Assembly: GCF_017487345.1 (NCBI RefSeq)
Contig: NZ_CP062006.1
Location: 3,276,501-3,340,500, forward strand
Direction of reading: 5' to 3'
DNA length: 64,000 nucleotides
Source of the DNA: Brevundimonas pondensis
Lineage (GTDB): Bacteria > Pseudomonadota > Alphaproteobacteria > Caulobacterales > Caulobacteraceae
Shown here: positions 52,020-60,954 of the stretch, in pieces
Layout of the letters: the number at the start of each line of letters is the position of its first letter
Position numbering within the stretch: the stretch's first letter is position 1
The notes under the pieces: generated by a model
What the model was told of the DNA's origin: nothing
Databases searched by the model: none
What the model saw: only the letters and a program-made list of their open reading frames with translations
Translations under genes and position numbers: made by a program

Positions 52020-52151
52020 GCCGCCTGTGTCGCGCCGTTGGCGCCGCGCGTCCAGAGGCCAGACGTCGCGGGCGCCGGATCCTCGCCTGGTAAACAGCCC
52101 CTTAACCCTGTCGCGCGACAAGGGAGGCCTAGTCTTCTGAGGTTCGCCTTC

Positions 52152-54620
52152 ATGTCCGCCGCCCTCGCGCTCGGCCAACGCGCCTGGTCCACCGCCCGCA
52201 TCGTCTGGGGGGCGCCCTTCGCCGTGCGCTTCCGCGGCGTGCTGCAAGCCCTGCTGGCCAGCCTGCTGCTGGTCGCCATGATCTCGTGGAACCCGGCGGA
52301 CCCCAGCCTCAACGCCGCCTCGACGCAGGGGCCGACCAACTGGCTGGGCGCCACGGGCGCCGTCTTCGCCGACCTGATGATGCAGTCGCTGGGTCTGGCC
52401 GCCTGGCCCGCCGTCCTGCTGCTGATCGCCTTTGGACTGGCGACGGCCATCGGCGACGCCTTGCAGCACCGGCTGCAACCCACGGCCTTCAAGGTCTTCT
52501 GCTCGGTGTCCGGCGTCCTGCTGCTGTCCGCCGCCCTGTCGGCCCTGGCCGCGCCCGCCAGGTGGCCGCTGGCGGCCGGTCTCGGCGGCCTGTGGGGCGA
52601 CGGCGTCACCGGTCTGGCGGCGCAGGGCCTCGCCGCCCTGCACATCCCCGCTGGACGCTGGATCGCCGGGGGCCTGTTCCTGATCCTCGGCCTGTGGGCT
52701 CTGGGCTACGCCGTGGGCCTGCGCCTGCGCGACTTCACCGACACCGCCGGCTGGGCCGCCGAGAAGAACGCCGCCCGCCGCGCCCAACAGGCCGAACGCC
52801 CCGCCAAGCCCGCTCGCGCCGTCGCCGAGGCCGCGCCCGTTGCTGCGGCTGCTCCTCGCCGTCCGCGCCGCGTCCACGAACAACCCGAGCCCGCCCCTGA
52901 GGCGCAAGGCGTCGAGGCCGACGACAACCCCTATGCGGCCGATCCCTACGCTGACGACGAACCCCCCGCCTACGCGCCGCCGTGGGAGGATGCGGCCCCC
53001 GCCCCGGTCGCCCCGCCCTCGGCCCGTCCGTCTAAGGCTGTCGAGCCGCGCGTGGCGGCGGTAAAAGCGCCCAAGCCCCGCAGCGACGCCGATCAGGCGA
53101 CCTTCGACTTCGAGCCCGGCGAGGGCTTCGACCTGCCCTCGCTCGGCATCCTGGCCAAACCGGGCCAGCGCGGCGGCGCCGTGGACGAGGAGTCGCTGAA
53201 GCAGAACGCCAAGATGCTGGAAGGCGTGCTGCAGGAGTTCGGCGTGCGCGGCGTGATCGACCAGATCCGCCCCGGCCCGGTCGTCACCCTCTATGAGCTG
53301 GTCCCCGCGCCCGGTGTGAAGCACGGCCGCGTCGTGGCCCTGGCCGACGACATCGCCCGCTCGATGTCGGCCCGCGCCTGCCGCATCAGCGTGGTCCAGG
53401 GCCGCAACGCCATCGGCATCGAACTGCCCAACGCCAAGCGCGAAACCGTCTATCTGCGCGACCTGCTGGCGTCCGGCGAGTACGACAAGAAGAGCCACCT
53501 GCTGCCGCTGGCGCTGGGCGAAACCATCGGGGGCGAACCCTATGTCGCCGACCTGGCGCGCATGCCTCACCTGCTGATCGCGGGCACCACCGGCTCGGGC
53601 AAGTCGGTCGGGGTCAACGCCATGATCCTGTCGATCCTGTACCGCCACTCGCCCGCCGAGTGCCGCTTCATCATGATCGACCCCAAGATGCTGGAACTGT
53701 CGGTCTATGACGGCATCCCGCACCTGCTGGCGCCGGTCGTGACCGATCCCAAGAAGGCGGTCGTGGCCCTGAAGTGGACCGTGCGCGAGATGGAGGACCG
53801 CTATCGCCGCATGTCCAAGCTCGGCGTCCGCAACGTCGCCAGCTATAACGAGCGGGCCCGCGAGGCCCAGGAAAAGGGCGAACATTTCGAACGCACCGTC
53901 CAGACCGGCTTCGACGAGCAGGGCCGCCCGGTCTACGAGTCCGAGAAGATCCGCCCCGAGCCCATGCCCTATCTGGTCGTGGTCATGGACGAGATGGCCG
54001 ACCTGATGCTGGTCGCCGGCAAGGACGTGGAAGGCGCCGTCCAGCGTCTGGCCCAGATGGCCCGCGCTGCCGGCATCCACCTGATCATGGCCACCCAGCG
54101 CCCATCGGTGGATGTCATCACAGGCACCATCAAGGCCAACTTCCCGACCCGGATCTCCTTCCAGGTCACGTCCAAGATCGACAGCCGCACCATCCTGGGC
54201 GAGCAGGGCGGCGAGCAACTGCTCGGCCAGGGCGACATGCTCTACATGGCCGGCGGCGGCCGCATCACCCGCCTGCACGGCCCCTTCGTCACCGACCAGG
54301 AAGTCGAGGAGGTGTGCAAGCACCTGCGCCTCCAGGCCGAGCCGGATTATCTGGACCTGATCACCGACGAGCCGGACGGCGACGGCGACAACGCCATGGG
54401 CGGCGACGGCGACGGCATGTCAGGCGACGACCTCTACGACCGCGCCGTGGCCGTGGTCACGCGCGACCGCAAGGCCTCGACCTCCTACATCCAGCGCCGC
54501 CTGCAGATCGGCTACAACCGCGCCGCCACCCTGATCGAGCGCATGGAACAGGAAGGCGTCGTCAGCCCCGCCAATCACGCCGGCAAGCGCGACATCCTGG
54601 CCGGGCCGCCTCCCATGTAG
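52152..54620 (+). CDS. ftsK: DNA translocase FtsK
   Basis: FtsK is a septal DNA pump coupling chromosome segregation with division. The 822-residue protein has four N-terminal transmembrane helices (about residues 25-195) and a Pro/Ala linker (about 200-330). In the RecA-like motor the Walker A is [15 protein letters not shown] (about 477) and the Walker B is [10 protein letters not shown] (about 609). The C-terminal gamma winged helix is [20 protein letters not shown] and onward; it reads KOPS sequences. The linker is shorter than in enterobacteria. Confidence 0.97.
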   Translation: MSAALALGQRAWSTARIVWGAPFAVRFRGVLQALLASLLLVAMISWNPADPSLNAASTQGPTNWLGATGAVFADLMMQSLGLAAWPAVLLLIAFGLATAIGDALQHRLQPTAFKVFCSVSGVLLLSAALSALAAPARWPLAAGLGGLWGDGVTGLAAQGLAALHIPAGRWIAGGLFLILGLWALGYAVGLRLRDFTDTAGWAAEKNAARRAQQAERPAKPARAVAEAAPVAAAAPRRPRRVHEQPEPAPEAQGVEADDNPYAADPYADDEPPAYAPPWEDAAPAPVAPPSARPSKAVEPRVAAVKAPKPRSDADQATFDFEPGEGFDLPSLGILAKPGQRGGAVDEESLKQNAKMLEGVLQEFGVRGVIDQIRPGPVVTLYELVPAPGVKHGRVVALADDIARSMSARACRISVVQGRNAIGIELPNAKRETVYLRDLLASGEYDKKSHLLPLALGETIGGEPYVADLARMPHLLIAGTTGSGKSVGVNAMILSILYRHSPAECRFIMIDPKMLELSVYDGIPHLLAPVVTDPKKAVVALKWTVREMEDRYRRMSKLGVRNVASYNERAREAQEKGEHFERTVQTGFDEQGRPVYESEKIRPEPMPYLVVVMDEMADLMLVAGKDVEGAVQRLAQMARAAGIHLIMATQRPSVDVITGTIKANFPTRISFQVTSKIDSRTILGEQGGEQLLGQGDMLYMAGGGRITRLHGPFVTDQEVEEVCKHLRLQAEPDYLDLITDEPDGDGDNAMGGDGDGMSGDDLYDRAVAVVTRDRKASTSYIQRRLQIGYNRAATLIERMEQEGVVSPANHAGKRDILAGPPPM

Positions 54621-54656
54621 CCTCGGCTGCGCCGAGGGCGGCGGCTTCGCCGCCGA

Positions 54657-54794
54657 GCGCTATCGCTCGCGACGCGGTCGCTCGCTGCTTCAGCGCCGAA
54701 GCGGGCACGGGCGAACGGAACCGCTTACCCACCAGACCCGTTGGAACGCCTCGCGTCCTCAAGCAGCGAGCCGCCGTGCGGCGAGCGTTAGGAC
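54657..54794. repeat. Two dispersed repeats downstream of ftsK
   Basis: 54657-54696 is a second copy of the GCGCTATCGCTCGCGAC unit also seen at 43235-43274. 54755-54794 is a long variant of the CCTCAAG family (GTCCTCAAGCAGCGAGCCGC then CGTGCGGCGAGCGTTAGGAC). A smaller palindrome (GGCGGCGGCTTCGCCGCC) precedes them. Together they fill most of the 299-base gap between ftsK and lolA. Confidence 0.75.
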
Positions 54795-54919
54795 CCCAAA
54801 ACAATGAACACCGCTTCATCGGACCGCCGAAATATGGTCAGGCTGGCGTCATGGGGTCGCCGTCTGCCTGCGGCTTGATGACGATCCGAACCCTCATCCC
54901 GAACGGGAGAAGAAAAGAC

Positions 54920-55555
54920 ATGACGATTTCACGCCGCGCCTTCGGCTTCAGCGCCGCCGCCTTGGCGATCATCGCCGCCGCACCCGCCTCGGCTCAATCC
55001 AACCTGTCCGCCGAGGATCAGGCCACCCTGCGTCAGGCCCAGGCCTATCTGACCGCCCTGACAGCGGCTCAAGGCAACTTCGTCGAGACCGGCCCGGGCG
55101 GCCAGCGCCGCACCGGCCGGTTCTGGCTGCAGCGCCCCGGCAAGATGCGTTTCGAATACAGCGACCCGGCGGGTCTACTGGTCGTGGCCGACGGCAATAA
55201 CGTCAAACGCTACGACCCCCGCCTGAACGTCTTCCGTCAGGTGCCGCTGGCCGCCACCCCCCTTTCGACCTTCCTGGCCCGAGAAGTTCGTCTGGATCAG
55301 GGCGTCCGCATTGACCGCGTCACCCGCATGGAGTCCGGCGCCTTCGCCATCACCGCCCGCGACGCGTCCAAGCCTGCCGAGGGTTCGGTCATTCTGGCCT
55401 TCGCCGGATCGCCGCTGCGCCTGCAGGAATGGAGCATCACCGACGCGCAAGGCTCGCGCACCCGCATCCAGCTGACCTCGCTGCAACCCGCCTCGGGTCT
55501 GGCCGCCAGCCTGTTCCAGCTACGCGACCCGACGCGTCGCCCCAGCCGCAACTAG
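54920..55555 (+). CDS. lolA: LolA-type outer-membrane lipoprotein carrier
   Basis: This periplasmic protein carries lipoproteins from LolCDE to the outer membrane. The 211 residues start with a signal peptide that resembles a Tat type (TISRRAFGFSAAALAIIAAA). Core motifs are GNFVETGPGGQRRTGRFWLQ, RPGKMRFEYSDPAGLLVVAD and YDPRLNVFRQVPL. GAGAAGAAAAG precedes ATG 54920. A Tat-like signal for LolA is unusual and should be treated as a prediction. Confidence 0.9.
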   Translation: MTISRRAFGFSAAALAIIAAAPASAQSNLSAEDQATLRQAQAYLTALTAAQGNFVETGPGGQRRTGRFWLQRPGKMRFEYSDPAGLLVVADGNNVKRYDPRLNVFRQVPLAATPLSTFLAREVRLDQGVRIDRVTRMESGAFAITARDASKPAEGSVILAFAGSPLRLQEWSITDAQGSRTRIQLTSLQPASGLAASLFQLRDPTRRPSRN

Positions 55556-55616
55556 CCGCCGCAACCAGAGCGGGGGGCGTCGCATCAACGGCACAACCTT
55601 GACTCATTTTGTTGAT

Positions 55617-55645
55617 TTGACTTTTTTCGTTCGTGTGACATTCTG
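55617..55645 (+). promoter_or_regulatory. Candidate promoter of the small RNA
   Basis: TTGACT (55617-55622) is followed after 17 bases by ATTCTG (55640-55645), within a 50-base AT-rich island. A second TTGACT lies at 55599. The -10 match is only moderate. The start would fall near 55650, at the base of the first hairpin. Confidence 0.45.
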
Positions 55646-55648
55646 ACC

Positions 55649-55750
55649 ACAGAACGGCGGCGGCCGTTCTGTCCGCCATGGAATCATCCCCTCCCGGCGG
55701 CGAGAGAGACGAACCTGATCAGCGCCCGGACCCGTTCCGGGCGCTTTTTT
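55649..55750 (+). ncRNA. Candidate small regulatory RNA between lolA and xth
   Basis: A roughly 102-base transcript unit has a 5' hairpin (ACAGAACGGC / GCCGTTCTGT, loop GGCG). A single-stranded middle with ATCATCCCCTCCCGG follows, then a strong terminator hairpin with T-run. The CCCCTCC stretch is complementary to a Shine-Dalgarno sequence, as in several alphaproteobacterial trans-acting small RNAs. No known family is assigned. A 34-codon frame from ATG 55678 crosses the terminator and has no ribosome site. Confidence 0.6.
55721..55750 (+). terminator. Rho-independent terminator of the small RNA
   Basis: AGCGCCCGGA and TCCGGGCGCT form a perfect 10-bp stem around CCCGT, followed by six Ts. 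It lies 28 bases before xth, so it ends the upstream transcript rather than xth. Confidence 0.85.
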
Positions 55751-55778
55751 CATGGCTGCTCCGTGCTAAGGCCGGGTC

Positions 55779-56582
55779 ATGACCCTTCGCATCGTCACCT
55801 GGAACATCAACTCGGTCCGCCTGCGCGTCGACCAGATCGCCCGTTTCGTCGCCGAATACGCGCCCGACGTCCTGTGTCTGCAGGAGATCAAATGCACCGA
55901 GGACCAGTTCCCTCGGGAAGCCTTTGAGCAGATGGGCCTGCCCTATCTGAAGATCCGCGGCCAGAAGGGCTGGCACGGCGTGGCCATCGCCAGCAGGCTG
56001 CCCATCCTTGACGGCGAAGGACCCGCCCTCGACGTCTGCCGTGAAGGTCATGGCCGCTGCGTCTCGGGCCTGATCAACGGGGTCGAGGTGCAGAACTTCT
56101 ACATCCCGGCCGGCGGCGATATTCCCGACCGCAAGCTGAACCCGAAGTTCGATCACAAGATGGACTTCTACGAGCGTCTGACCGCCGAGATGAAGACCCG
56201 CGACCGGCAGCGCCCCCTGATCCTGGCCGGCGATTTCAACATCGCGCCGGGCGACAACGACGTCTTCAATCACAAGTTCATGCTGAAGGTCGTCAGCCAT
56301 ACGCCGGGCGAGATCGAGACCCTGCGCCGTCTGCAAGATGCAGGCGGTTTCGCCGATGTGGTGCGCGACCAGATCCCGGACCCGGTCAAACTGGCCAGTT
56401 GGTGGAGCTATCGCGCCAAGGACTTCCGGGTGTCGAACCGGGGCCTGCGTCTGGACCACCTGTGGACCTCGCCCGGCCTGACCCCCGCCGTGGTCAAGGG
56501 CAGCGCCCGCATCCTCGACACCGTGCGCGAATGGGAACGGCCCAGCGACCATGCCCCGGTCGTGATGGACCTGGATGTCTGA
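55779..56582 (+). CDS. xth: Exodeoxyribonuclease III
   Basis: This is an AP endonuclease and 3' exonuclease in DNA repair. The 267-residue endonuclease/exonuclease/phosphatase fold has NINSVRLRVDQI, LCLQEIKCTEDQFP (metal Glu), GDFNIAPGDNDV, LDHLWTSPGL and the final catalytic ERPSDHAPVVMDL. Length is normal. It is a single gene directly after the small-RNA terminator. Confidence 0.95.
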   Translation: MTLRIVTWNINSVRLRVDQIARFVAEYAPDVLCLQEIKCTEDQFPREAFEQMGLPYLKIRGQKGWHGVAIASRLPILDGEGPALDVCREGHGRCVSGLINGVEVQNFYIPAGGDIPDRKLNPKFDHKMDFYERLTAEMKTRDRQRPLILAGDFNIAPGDNDVFNHKFMLKVVSHTPGEIETLRRLQDAGGFADVVRDQIPDPVKLASWWSYRAKDFRVSNRGLRLDHLWTSPGLTPAVVKGSARILDTVREWERPSDHAPVVMDLDV

Positions 56583-56591
56583 TACCGGCGC

Positions 56592-58025
56592 TCAGAACGG
56601 GAAGAAGATCGGGATGGCGACCATGGCCGCCGCCCAGGTGATCAGGTTCAGCGGCAGACCCACCCGCACGAAGTCCAGATAGCTGTAGCCGCCCATCTGA
56701 TAGACCAGCACATTGGTCTGATAGCCGAAGGGGGTAGCGAAGGCGGCCGAGGCGGCCATCATCACCGCCACCAGGAAGGGTCGCGGATCGACCCCCAGGC
56801 TCTCGGCCAGGGCCACCGCGATCGGCGTCACCAACACCGCCACCGTGGCGTTGGACAAAAGCTCGGTCGCGAACAGGGTCACGCCGTAAAGCACGATCAG
56901 GGCGCCCAACGGCCCGAACGGACGGATCACCTCGATCAGCAGGCCCGCCCCCTGGGCCGCCAGACCCGTCACCTCGATGGCGGTGCCAACCACCACCATG
57001 CCGGCGATCAGCAGCAGGATGTCGGGCTTGAGGCCCGAATAGGCCTCTTCCGGCGTCAGCACCCCCAGCAGGATCAGGGCCACCGCCCCAGCGAAGGCCG
57101 CCGCCGCGATGGGGGCGATCCCCAGCCCCGCCGCCGCCACCACCAGGACAAAGACCGTCAGGGCGATCAGGGCGCGCCGCCACTGCAGCGGCCGGTCGGC
57201 CGAGGCGTACATCTCGACATCGCCCAGATGGGCGTCGCCGGTGCCGTCTCGCTGGTTGCGGCTTTCACCGAACCTGCTCAGCGACGGCAGGGCGAAGGGC
57301 AGGCGCCAGCGGCCGAGGCGCGGCTGGCGCGTCGCTGCCTGGGTCTCGGCCAGGGCTCGCGCCTCGGCCTCGATCCGCTCGCGTTCAGCCTCGGCCTCTT
57401 CATCCAGACTGGCGGTGCGGCCAAGCTGGCGCGCCCCGAAAAAGTAGAGCCACAGCCCGCCGACCAGGGCGATGACCAGGCCAACCGGGGTGATCTCGAA
57501 CAGGCTGAAGACCGGCTGGCCCGCATTGCGCGCCATGTCGTTGACCAGAAGATTGGTCGAGGTGCCGATCAGGGTCAGCAGGCCGCCCAGGACTGTCACA
57601 TGGCTGAGCGGCATCAGGAACCGCTTGGGCGACAGCTTCAGCGACCGGGCCATGTCGCGCACCACCGGCGCGGCCAGGACCACCACCGGCGTATTGTTCA
57701 AAAAGCCGCCGACCGAGCCGCACAGGCCGATCACCGCCCAGATGCCGACCGCGCCGAAACGCCGGCACAGGGCTGTGGCCTTGCGGATCATCAGGCCCAG
57801 AAGGCCCGACAGCTCGATGGCGTAGGCGATGACGAACAGACCGGCCAGGGCGATGACGGCGGGACTGGCGAAGGCGCTCTGGACCTCGACCGGACGCACC
57901 ACGCCGAGCAGCAGCAGGGCCGCCGCGCCGCTCAGCGCCACCACGTCCGACCGCATCCGCCCGTGAATCATCAGCCCGACCACGGCGACCAGAACGATGA
58001 GTGCGATGATCTGATCCAGCGTCAC
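56592..58025 (-). CDS. SLC13/DASS family permease without RCK_C domains
   Basis: The 477-residue permease has two sets of hydrophobic segments. The paired loops are GFLNNTPVVVLAAPVV with GGLLTLIGTSTNLLVN in the first half, and LLSNATVAVLVTPIAVALAE with AFATPFGYQTNVLVYQMGGY in the second. Related bacterial proteins of about 590 residues have two TrkA-C domains in the middle; here that position is an 80-residue charged linker (EEAEAERERIEAEARALAET). The substrate may be a dicarboxylate or sulfate. It is convergent with xth. Confidence 0.85.
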   Translation of the reverse strand: MTLDQIIALIVLVAVVGLMIHGRMRSDVVALSGAAALLLLGVVRPVEVQSAFASPAVIALAGLFVIAYAIELSGLLGLMIRKATALCRRFGAVGIWAVIGLCGSVGGFLNNTPVVVLAAPVVRDMARSLKLSPKRFLMPLSHVTVLGGLLTLIGTSTNLLVNDMARNAGQPVFSLFEITPVGLVIALVGGLWLYFFGARQLGRTASLDEEAEAERERIEAEARALAETQAATRQPRLGRWRLPFALPSLSRFGESRNQRDGTGDAHLGDVEMYASADRPLQWRRALIALTVFVLVVAAAGLGIAPIAAAAFAGAVALILLGVLTPEEAYSGLKPDILLLIAGMVVVGTAIEVTGLAAQGAGLLIEVIRPFGPLGALIVLYGVTLFATELLSNATVAVLVTPIAVALAESLGVDPRPFLVAVMMAASAAFATPFGYQTNVLVYQMGGYSYLDFVRVGLPLNLITWAAAMVAIPIFFPF

Positions 58026-58120
58026 GCGTGCGCGGACCCTCCCCGGCCCTCGCCCCCGCTGTGGATGCCGGTCGTTCGGCCGGGGGCGCCCTTCAGCGTT
58101 TCTCGTGTTAGGCTGGTTCC

Positions 58121-59032
58121 ATGCCGATCACAACGACCCGTCTCGCCGCGCCCGTCGCTGTTCTCGCCGCCCTGCCCCTGCTGGTCTGGTGTCAGAGGCC
58201 GCCCGAGCCCGCGCCGTCGCCGGCGCCCGCCACGTCTTCACCGCCGCCGACGGTCGTGATCGACTCCACCTTGAACCGCGCCGCCCTGTTGGCCGCCCTG
58301 ACCGAGGCCGGATCGGCCTTGGCCGACGGCCGCGAGCGCGACACGGCCCTGAACGGCCGCACCGTGTCGGTTCGCATGCCCTTCGGCTGCGGAGGGCCGA
58401 CCGGCGGGGACGGTGCGGCGGCTGCAGGCCTGCCGCGTCTGGTCCGCAACCTCGACGGCGGCCTGACCCTGACGGTCACGCCCGAGGATCTGAAGGCCAG
58501 GATCGCGGCCGACGGCGTCGCGCCCGCCGCGGAGACAAGCCTGGATCAATGGGACGCGATCGAGGGCTTCTGGATCGCGCGTCCATGGAGCGGACTGGAC
58601 GCCTGTCCCGCGGGCGCCGTCGCAGCGACAGCAGCGGTCGCGGCGCCCGAAGCGTCCAAGGTAGAGGCGGATGGATCAAAACCCGCCAAGGCGGCGGTCG
58701 AGGCGACGCCGCCCGCTCCGATCCTGCCGGAACGCACGGCAGGGCTGGCGGCCGTGGTCGAGGCGGACGGATCGCGTCTCGGCCGGCGTCAGGGCCAGGC
58801 CTACGCCCATGTTATTCGGGGAGAAAAGGGGGCCGCGGCCTCGCCCGCGCCGGGCGGCTATGCGTTGCGGCTGGAAGGGCGGCTGACGACCTTCGCCGAC
58901 GGCAAGGCCGTGAAATGCGTCCAGAGGGACCTTGAGAGCCGGCCGGTCTGCGTCGCCGCGCTGCGGCTGGACCGGCTGGCCTTCGAGGATGGAGCCACGG
59001 GCGCCCTTCTCAGCGAATGGCGCCCGCGTTGA
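58121..59032 (+). CDS. Exported protein of unknown function
   Basis: The 303-residue protein has an N-terminal hydrophobic segment ending in LPLLVWCQRPPEP, which could be a lipobox although Trp before Cys is unusual. A Pro-rich linker follows, then a domain with ALNGRTVSVRMPFGCGGPTG, IEGFWIARPWSGLDACP and C-terminal YALRLEGRLTTFADGKAVKC. Four or more cysteines suggest disulfides. No family is recognised. Confidence 0.75.
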   Translation: MPITTTRLAAPVAVLAALPLLVWCQRPPEPAPSPAPATSSPPPTVVIDSTLNRAALLAALTEAGSALADGRERDTALNGRTVSVRMPFGCGGPTGGDGAAAAGLPRLVRNLDGGLTLTVTPEDLKARIAADGVAPAAETSLDQWDAIEGFWIARPWSGLDACPAGAVAATAAVAAPEASKVEADGSKPAKAAVEATPPAPILPERTAGLAAVVEADGSRLGRRQGQAYAHVIRGEKGAAASPAPGGYALRLEGRLTTFADGKAVKCVQRDLESRPVCVAALRLDRLAFEDGATGALLSEWRPR

Positions 59033-59055
59033 GCTGAGCTCAGCTCGGGCAGGTT

Positions 59056-59178
59056 TTAGGCGGCGCCGAGCAGCTTGGCGCCGGCCAGAACGCCCAGCAG
59101 GATCAGGGTGACGCTGCCGGTAAAGACGACGACGGCTTCGAACGAGAGGGCGTTGGCGCGGGGATGCACGAGTTTCAT
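59056..59178 (-). CDS. 40-residue single-pass membrane protein
   Basis: The protein starts MKLVHPRANALSFEAVVVF and has one strong hydrophobic helix (VVVFTGSVTLILLGVLAGA), ending AKLLGAA. AAGGAA lies about 9 bases before the ATG. It is convergent with the exported-protein gene and sits downstream of the broken LysR gene on the same strand. The function is unknown. Confidence 0.65.
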   Translation of the reverse strand: MKLVHPRANALSFEAVVVFTGSVTLILLGVLAGAKLLGAA

Positions 59179-59279
59179 GATGAGGGTTCCTTGTCGGCGG
59201 GGAGATCCGAGCCCGCTGAACATGCCCCCTCAAACCCCTGTGGACAAACCACGGTTAGGCTAGGTCGCGTGAGTTTCAG

Positions 59280-60202
59280 TCACTCGACAGGCGCGTCGTG
59301 GGCCTCGGTCTCTATCCAGTTCAGGAAGCGCCGCAACTTGGGCTCGTCAGCGCGCTCGGGCAGGACCACCGCCCAATAGGCCAGGTTGTTGGTCAGGGCG
59401 TGGTCGACCGGCTGGATCAGCCGCCCTTCTCTCAGGTCGTCTGCGGCCAGGGGCGCCGAGGTCAGGGCCACGCCGCGTCCCGACAGGGGGCCTCCAGCGC
59501 CAGATGGCTGTGACTGAAGACCGGGCCGCGCAGGTGGTTGACGCGAGGGTCAGAGACGCCCGCGCTCTCGAACCAGGCCTTCCAGCCCATGCGATCGGAA
59601 TAGGGCATGTCGTGCCAGGTCTCGTGGATCAGCACCACGTCCAGCAGGTCGGCCGGGGTGTTGACCTTGCGCGCCGCCGCCAACGACGGGGCGCAGACGG
59701 GGATCAGACGTTCGCTCATCAACCGGCGCGCCGTCTGGCCCGGATAGGGGCCTTCGCCATAGCGCAGGGCCACGTCGGCCTCGCCGTTCGACAGATCGGC
59801 GATGCGGTCCTCGGCGAAGACGATCAGGTCGAGGTCGGGGTTGTCCTCGCTGAAGCGGTGCAGGCGCGGCGACAGCCACTTGCCCGCCAGCGACGGCAGG
59901 GCCGAGATCCGCAGCTGGCGCGACCGCCCCGGGCGCACGGCCTCCAGGGCGCTTTCCAGCCGTTCGAAGGCGTCGGCCACCCCTTGCGCCAGACGACGGC
60001 CGTCGGCGGTCAGGACCACGGAGCGGTTGAAGCGGTCGAACAGACGCAAGCCGAGGCGCATCTCCAGCGCCTTGATGTGGCGGCTAACGGCGCCGGGGGT
60101 GACGCCCAGTTCCTCGGCGGCCTCGCGGAAGCTGCCAAGGCGGGCGGCGGCGTCGAACGCCCGAAGCGCCACCAGGGGCGGGGTCGGACGACGCTCGCTC
60201 AT
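59280..60202 (-). pseudogene. LysR family regulator with a one-base frameshift
   Basis: The N-terminal 240 residues are a normal GcvA-like LysR protein: the helix-turn-helix RLGSFREAAEELGVTPGAVS, then RLFDRFNRSVVLTADGRRL and a ligand domain. After HSHLALEA the frame slips to PCRDAAWP and stops. The lost C-terminus continues in another frame (GVALTSAPLAADDLREGRLI to ETEAHDAPVE). The break is near 59488, where GAGGCC-CCCTG lacks one G compared with the expected GAGGCCGCCCTG. A CAGGGGG run at the spot makes a sequencing error possible. Confidence 0.82.
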
Positions 60203-60209
60203 CGTCCGG

Positions 60210-60896
60210 TCAGGGCTGCAGGCGGTAGCCGCCCGCGTCGGTCAGCAGCAGCCGCGCCTGACCGGGCTCGGGCTCGATCTTCTGGCGCAGGCGATAGATG
60301 TGGGTTTCCAGGGTGTGGGTGGTGACGCCGGCGTTGTAGCCCCAGACCTCGGTCAGCAGCTCTTCGCGCGACACCGGCTTGGCCCCGGCGCGATAGAGGT
60401 ACTTGAGGATGTTGGTCTCTTTTTCTGTCAGCCGGACCTTCTTGCCCTTGTCGTCCAGCATCATCTTCGACGCGGGACGGAACTCGTAGGGGCCGATCTG
60501 GAAGACGGCGTCCTCGGACTGCTCGTGGCTACGCAGGTGGGCGCGGATGCGGGCCAGCAGGACGGCGAAACGGAAGGGCTTGGTGACGTAGTCGTTGGCC
60601 CCCGAGTCGAGGCCCAGGATGGCGTCGGCGTCCGATGACTGGGCCGTCAGCATGATGACCGGGGTCGAGACGCCCGCCTTGCGGATCAGGCGACAGGCCT
60701 CGCGCCCGTCCATGTCGGGCAGGTCGACGTCCAGCAGGATCAGGTCGGCGCGGACCTCGCGCGCCTGACGCACCCCGTCGGTCGCGGTCGAGGCCTGGAC
60801 GGGACGAAACTCCTCATGCAGGGCCAGCTGCTCGGCCAGGGCCTCGCGCAGGTCGTCGTCGTCGTCGATGATCAGGATGGTCTTGGGCGTCGGCAT
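60210..60896 (-). CDS. cenR: OmpR/PhoB-type response regulator, CenR-like
   Basis: The 228-residue regulator has a receiver domain (KTILIIDDDDDLREALAEQL), phosphoacceptor Asp56 in LILLDVDLPDMDG and the conserved Lys in NDYVTKPFRF. The C-terminal winged helix has VRLTEKETNILKYLYRAG and THTLETHIYRLRQKIE. The sequence is close to Caulobacter CenR, an essential envelope regulator; the assignment rests on my memory of that sequence and on the NtrZ-type neighbour. No kinase is adjacent. Confidence 0.72.
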   Translation of the reverse strand: MPTPKTILIIDDDDDLREALAEQLALHEEFRPVQASTATDGVRQAREVRADLILLDVDLPDMDGREACRLIRKAGVSTPVIMLTAQSSDADAILGLDSGANDYVTKPFRFAVLLARIRAHLRSHEQSEDAVFQIGPYEFRPASKMMLDDKGKKVRLTEKETNILKYLYRAGAKPVSREELLTEVWGYNAGVTTHTLETHIYRLRQKIEPEPGQARLLLTDAGGYRLQP

Positions 60897-60954
60897 GGGT
60901 AGAGAATGGCGAGGCTTGAAGGGTTCGCCAAGGGCGCTCCGCTATTTCATCGCC

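Noticed and set aside
50769..54323. Very long minus-strand open frame opposite ftsK
   Set aside because: Only its last 416 codons encode a recognisable hydroxylase. The upstream part is a mirror of ftsK codon bias, with His/Gln/Gly/Asp-rich sequence and no domain.
55678..55779. Small protein encoded in the candidate small RNA
   Set aside because: The frame has no ribosome site and crosses the terminator stem, so an RNA function is more likely.
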